Source of the DNA: Haemonchus contortus
Lineage: Eukaryota; Nematoda; Chromadorea; Rhabditida; Trichostrongylidae
Assembly: GCA_000469685.2 (NCBI GenBank)
Contig: LS997563.1
Location: 16,704,757 to 16,768,756 of the forward strand
DNA: 64,000 bases
Direction: 5' to 3'
Made by a program: the position numbers and the translations under genes. Positions 60,475-64,000 of this stretch are shown here, piece by piece. The notes beneath the pieces were generated by a model that made no database searches, was not told the origin of the DNA, and saw nothing but the letters and a program-made list of their open reading frames with translations. Within the stretch, counting starts at the first letter, position 1; every line of letters begins with the position of its first letter.

Positions 60475-61818
60475 CTACATATAGCTAGCTCTCCTACTTT
60501 ATATAACTGTCTGTTGGTGCGTCGGTGTGTGTATGTGTATGTGTGTGTGTCAGTGTGTATGTGTGTGTGTGTCGGTGTGTGTGTTTGACCGGAAATTCAT
60601 AACTCCTATTCACAAGGACCCAGAAAGCTCAAATTTGGTAGGAGTACAAGGGAGACTGGAGCATGGGAACACTCATGGCAGTTAGTAGGACCGGACTCCG
60701 TCTACAGGGGGCGGGGGGTGCGCGATAGATATTTTAGGTCGCAAATTCTTAAGTCCTGTTCCAGTGGACCCAAAGCTTTCAAAATTGGTAGCAGTACAGG
60801 GAGCAGCATGGGAACATTTACGGTAGGTGGCAGGACCGGACTCCATGCAAAGGGGGCGATGCGTGCGCAATAAAATGTTGATCGCAAATGCATGACTCTC
60901 GTTTACGTGGACTTAAAGCTGTGAACTTTAGTAGGATTACACTTTTCATACTAGCAGTGTAACCTTGGCATTTTAATAAGTGATGTAGGATATGACGGGA
61001 TCGTAGGTACTTGGTGACAAGAACTGATCATAACTGATCAGAGAAGATAAGGGATCTAAGAGAGGCCACCTAACGATTAAAATCCTAAGGTCTTCGGTGT
61101 CTACGATGTATCTTTGACCGTTCAGTATGTTTCATTCAATAAGACAGGATGGTAAGCAGGGGGACAAAAGGAGTGGTAAGTGCAGCGATAAAGACCCATT
61201 AGGGCAATACGATAAGCAAATTAGAACTTTGTTCATTTCTTACTATTAGATTACGACCGGTACCCAGAAAGGTTTGCGATACAATTGAGGATCTTCTTTG
61301 CTCGATGTCATTTGCGACAAAACTCTATCGACCGCCTATAATCTGGAATGCTCAACTAATGATATATCTGTAAAGAAAACGGTCCATTGCGTAGTACATT
61401 TGGGCAATCAAATCGTGAAGTGTCCATCAGTCTTTTTTTAAGCCTTCCCCCACTCATCTGAATTTCATTCGAACCGCGGTGACATTGGAAAGTGTACTAG
61501 CCGTATAGCATGAATGGTCCTGTAATTTTTTCACTCATAGATGAACTAGGCTTCAATAAACCAACCCCAGAGTTGGGCGAGCGTTGCTTTTTCCAGGCGA
61601 TAAGAAACGGCATTTCATCATAGCATCGTAGATACGGTAATGCTATGTCATACATACTTACTGGAGACTGACTCACATTCATTTATTTTTTACGTGAGAG
61701 GTCGTCTGATGTATTTTAAGATTGTGTGCTCATTCCATTCACTACCTTGTTTAGCATCGCGTCGCAATGTGTTTGGGACGCTGACTGTGACGGAATGGCA
61801 AAATATTTTTACACAAAT
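58803..61818 (+). CDS. Tctex1-type dynein light chain, DYNLT2B/TCTEX1D2-like (internal exons only)
   Basis: Three exons with matching phases: 58803-58930, 60273-60342 and 61755-61818. Joined only across these introns, they align without gaps to the Tctex1 domain of DYNLT2B. Signatures are SEENLANNVAKVITERLK in exon 1, HYKYIVQVTMGEQYGQGL in exon 2 and CVWDADCDG in exon 3. DYNLT2B is a light chain of cytoplasmic dynein-2, which drives retrograde intraflagellar transport in cilia; in nematodes that means sensory neurons. The 5' coding exon and the final exon (family ends near LFCVVAAFG) were not found, so the gene is either partial here or its last exon lies beyond position 64000. Introns are large for this genome (about 1.3 and 1.4 kb) and filled with repeats. 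The reading frame shows no lesion. Paralogy among DYNLT proteins is likely but not certain. Confidence 0.85.
59511..59560. repeat. Perfect 24-bp palindrome with 2-base loop
   Basis: Arm 59511-59534 (AACGCAGCTTCTTATGGTTC then CTGT) is exactly complementary to 59537-59560, separated by GG. Symmetry stops abruptly at both edges. It lies in the first intron of the DYNLT2B-like gene. Confidence 0.95.
60383..60473. repeat. (AT)n microsatellite
   Basis: About 90 uninterrupted bases of alternating A and T, followed after 30 bases by a GT-rich tract (60515-60585). In DYNLT2B-like intron 2. Confidence 0.98.
60592..60970 (+). repeat. Tandem repeat, unit about 143-150 bp, 2.5 copies
   Basis: Equivalent positions at 60593 (AAATTCATAACTCC), 60743 (AAATTCTTAAGTCC) and 60886 (AAATGCATGACTC). 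Shared internal blocks are GGACCCA-AAGCT, GCATGGGAACA and AGGACCGGACTCC. The third copy is partial. Confidence 0.85.
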
Positions 61819-62117
61819 GTAAGACGCTTTGACATATTCTAGTAAAAAACTAAACTGAGTTAATGCAAGTGTTAGAAGAGCACTTATCATCTTCTGTGAG
61901 CCATATCATTTCCGCGTAAACTTTAGCAGTCGCGAAAGTTATGGACTTCTCCAATCCTCCTCCTTCTTCTTCACCACAAATTTATTTTCATCACATTGAT
62001 TCAAGGTCTATTTCACACTCCATCTCCGTTTCTCTCCTTTATTTTATTCAAACGGAATGAACAATTGATTTTGCCTAAAGGAATATGCTCATCGGTCATC
62101 TTTCGAATTGGAAATAA

Positions 62118-63371
62118 AGGGTGTCCCAATTAATGGGCGCCAATATTCAGAAACTTTTACGGTAGGAGTAATATATCAAATTCACTATATCCGGTATTAA
62201 CTAGTTGCACTAGAAGGTATTCTTGCCAAATGCTTAGTTGGTGAAGTGAAACTCCGAACATCTTCCACTTAGCCAAGCTCATTCATGCCATTTGCAATCA
62301 CTGGCATGGAAGAGACGAGGAGGCTCTATGAAAAATTGCGATTCATATAGTATCCGTTCGGAAAACTATTAAACGATAAAGAAAAGACGAATCAATCTAA
62401 GACAGACCAGGAAGGGGTAGAAAAGACAGCGTTTCTAAATATAGGACTATTAAAATGATCCATTTGCGAGACGATCGTGATCCTGTGTGACACATCAAAA
62501 ATACGGCAAGGAATTATTTAGGGTCGGTGGGACGCATTGTCAAGCAAAAGCTACATTGCGATTCCAATCTTATGCAGAGCTGCCCCTCCGTTTCCGAGTT
62601 CAAGAGGCACTGTAGAGTCGAAAAATGCAGGAGGCTGCTAACTCCCGCAACTGGAGACACGCTACTTTCATTGTATTCTTTAGTCACAAAATTTTTTACG
62701 AAAAAACGGCTCCTCAACAAACAAACCGATCGCATTTTGGCTAAACATCGGACACGTAATCTTTCATACACATGTGATCAAAACAACAGCAAGATGATGT
62801 TTTTCGAGCGCGTCTGTGGAAAAGGCAAGACGCCGTGGTTTTATCGGTGCCGGCATGAAAAATGACGAAGAACTGTGCTCTAAAAGCATGCTAGTGGACT
62901 TAATGAAGCACTGGCCCCAGTCCGCTTTCTCAAAACAGCTTCTATTCCCACAAGCGGGACCCTACTCCGGCCCATTAGAGCCAAGTTCGCCCAGGAGTGG
63001 CGCCGACTCTTGAGGCCTGACTTCATTTGCGAAGAGGGCTGGCCATCCTACTTTTCAGATGCCAACTCACTCGACTCCTCCGCATGATCTCCGATTACAA
63101 GACGACTTGTCGGGTTCGCAGTTCCAGTTCCGAGTCCTAGAAAGCAAGACTCAAGGACGAGGGGAAAGAAATGGAAGAGGATACCTGCGTACAACATGCG
63201 AGGGTAATTTCTGCGCCTCTGGTCACGCTCACGGGGTATATTTTGAAATGTGATTATAGCATGTTGGAGGGCATAATGTTAGCTACGTGTATATAGACTC
63301 CAAAATCATGCTAATCTGGTGGGCTTTGAGTGCATTGCCATGAATTGGCGCCCATATTTTTGGGACACCCT
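62118..63371 (+). mobile_element. Tc1/mariner-superfamily element, decayed
   Basis: Inverted termini AGGGTGTCCCAATTAATGGG at 62118 and a matching complement ending GGGACACCCT at 63371 bound about 1254 bp. Internal plus-strand fragments resemble nematode Tc1-like transposase: CGKGKTPWFYRC (compare the family's TGKTPLVF box) near 62820, LMKHWPQSAFSKQLLFPQ near 62910, and a C-terminal stretch near 63130. Stops and frameshifts are frequent. A related truncated copy lies at 48062-49001. Confidence 0.8.
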
Positions 63372-64000
63372 GTTCATTTGTACGCATATCCTTCTTAATC
63401 AGCTTTTGATATGAATGCCTTCTAGGGGCGTTAAGAAAGAGATGAGTGGATCTGTTAGCTGAGAATTGAAATGGAAGAAACTCGTCGATAGTTGTATCAG
63501 CCATCGAGATTGTTGATGACGCTTTATACACGGCTTAGGTTTCGCGGAATCGCCTTCGTCGGAGCCTGTAAGTCAAAAACATATTTGTGATTTGTGGGTT
63601 ACCTTTTCAATTTACAAGAAGGGATCCCAAAGGGAAGCAAAACAAAAGCGATCAGCTGGCATGTAATCGAATGAAGCTCTTTGTTGGCACCCTGAGCCCA
63701 ATTTCCTTACGGAGTTTTTATATGTGCTGAGGCCCAGAGGTCGGGTTAGGGATTACTCCAGGGGACCCCCAGAATGCAAACTAATAAACGAGGTTATATG
63801 AGATCAGGTCCCTGCTGCTGATCGCGCATCGCCCTTGGTATTGGCTTATCAGCGATTCCGGGTATTTTCACCCGTCACCCCTGCCCGCGGGGTGTCGGCT
63901 GTGTAGATCAAAGCCACTCAAGTCTGTGAATGGCGCGAGCTCCGTGGTAACCGCCACGCATTCGTCCTCCCTGTTGATTTCGGGTTCTTTGCTGCGATCC
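63372..64000. other. Window end, unexplained
   Basis: Sequence becomes G+C-rich after 63690 and has no convincing open frame. It could be the start of another repeat that continues beyond the window; no last exon of the light-chain gene was found. Confidence 0.35.

Noticed and set aside
60383..60590. CRISPR-like or origin-like repeat array
   Set aside because: It is a simple AT then GT microsatellite followed by a eukaryotic tandem repeat.

Overview
The window is nuclear DNA from a nematode, most likely a strongylid such as a hookworm. It has many short introns with TTTCAG-type acceptors, clear nematode-type orthologues, and abundant RTE, BEL/Pao, mariner, Tc1-like and tRNA-derived SINE sequence. 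There is no bacterial operon structure, CRISPR array or rRNA. The species assignment is inference from family resemblance, not a database match.

Layout: (1) 1-25527, plus strand: most of a TRRAP orthologue (trr-1 in C. elegans), entering mid-gene and running through HEAT/TPR solenoid, FAT, FRB-like, pseudokinase and FATC segments to the stop codon. Its introns carry SINE copies and foldback repeats. (2) 25528-35130: intergenic, with a tail-to-tail SINE pair, two more SINEs, a foldback MITE with perfect 33-bp terminal arms, and unexplained sequence. (3) 35187-45585, plus strand: a complete 14-exon TTC39-family (IML2-like TPR) gene. All exon phases agree, giving 583 residues, and a trans-splice-like acceptor lies just upstream. 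Its introns hold a 3' RTE LINE fragment, SINEs, a foldback MITE and a composite of internally deleted mariner copies. (4) 46531-57300: a transposon block with a decayed mariner between 29-bp TIRs, a 5'-truncated Tc1-like element, an internally deleted BEL/Pao retrotransposon (two ~686-bp LTRs, tRNA-Gly primer site, integrase, polypurine tract) and a decayed RTE. (5) 58803-61818, plus strand: three exons of a Tctex1-type dynein light chain (DYNLT2B/TCTEX1D2-like); first and last coding exons were not found. (6) 62118-63371: a Tc1-like element with TIRs, then unexplained sequence to the window end.

The three host genes are functionally unrelated: a SAGA/TIP60 acetyltransferase scaffold, a TPR protein and a dynein-2 light chain. 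No operon is evident. The most notable non-genic features are the BEL element whose two LTRs share an uninterrupted short ORF ending at a possible splice donor, the composite mariner foldback in a TTC39 intron, and several perfect or near-perfect hairpins.
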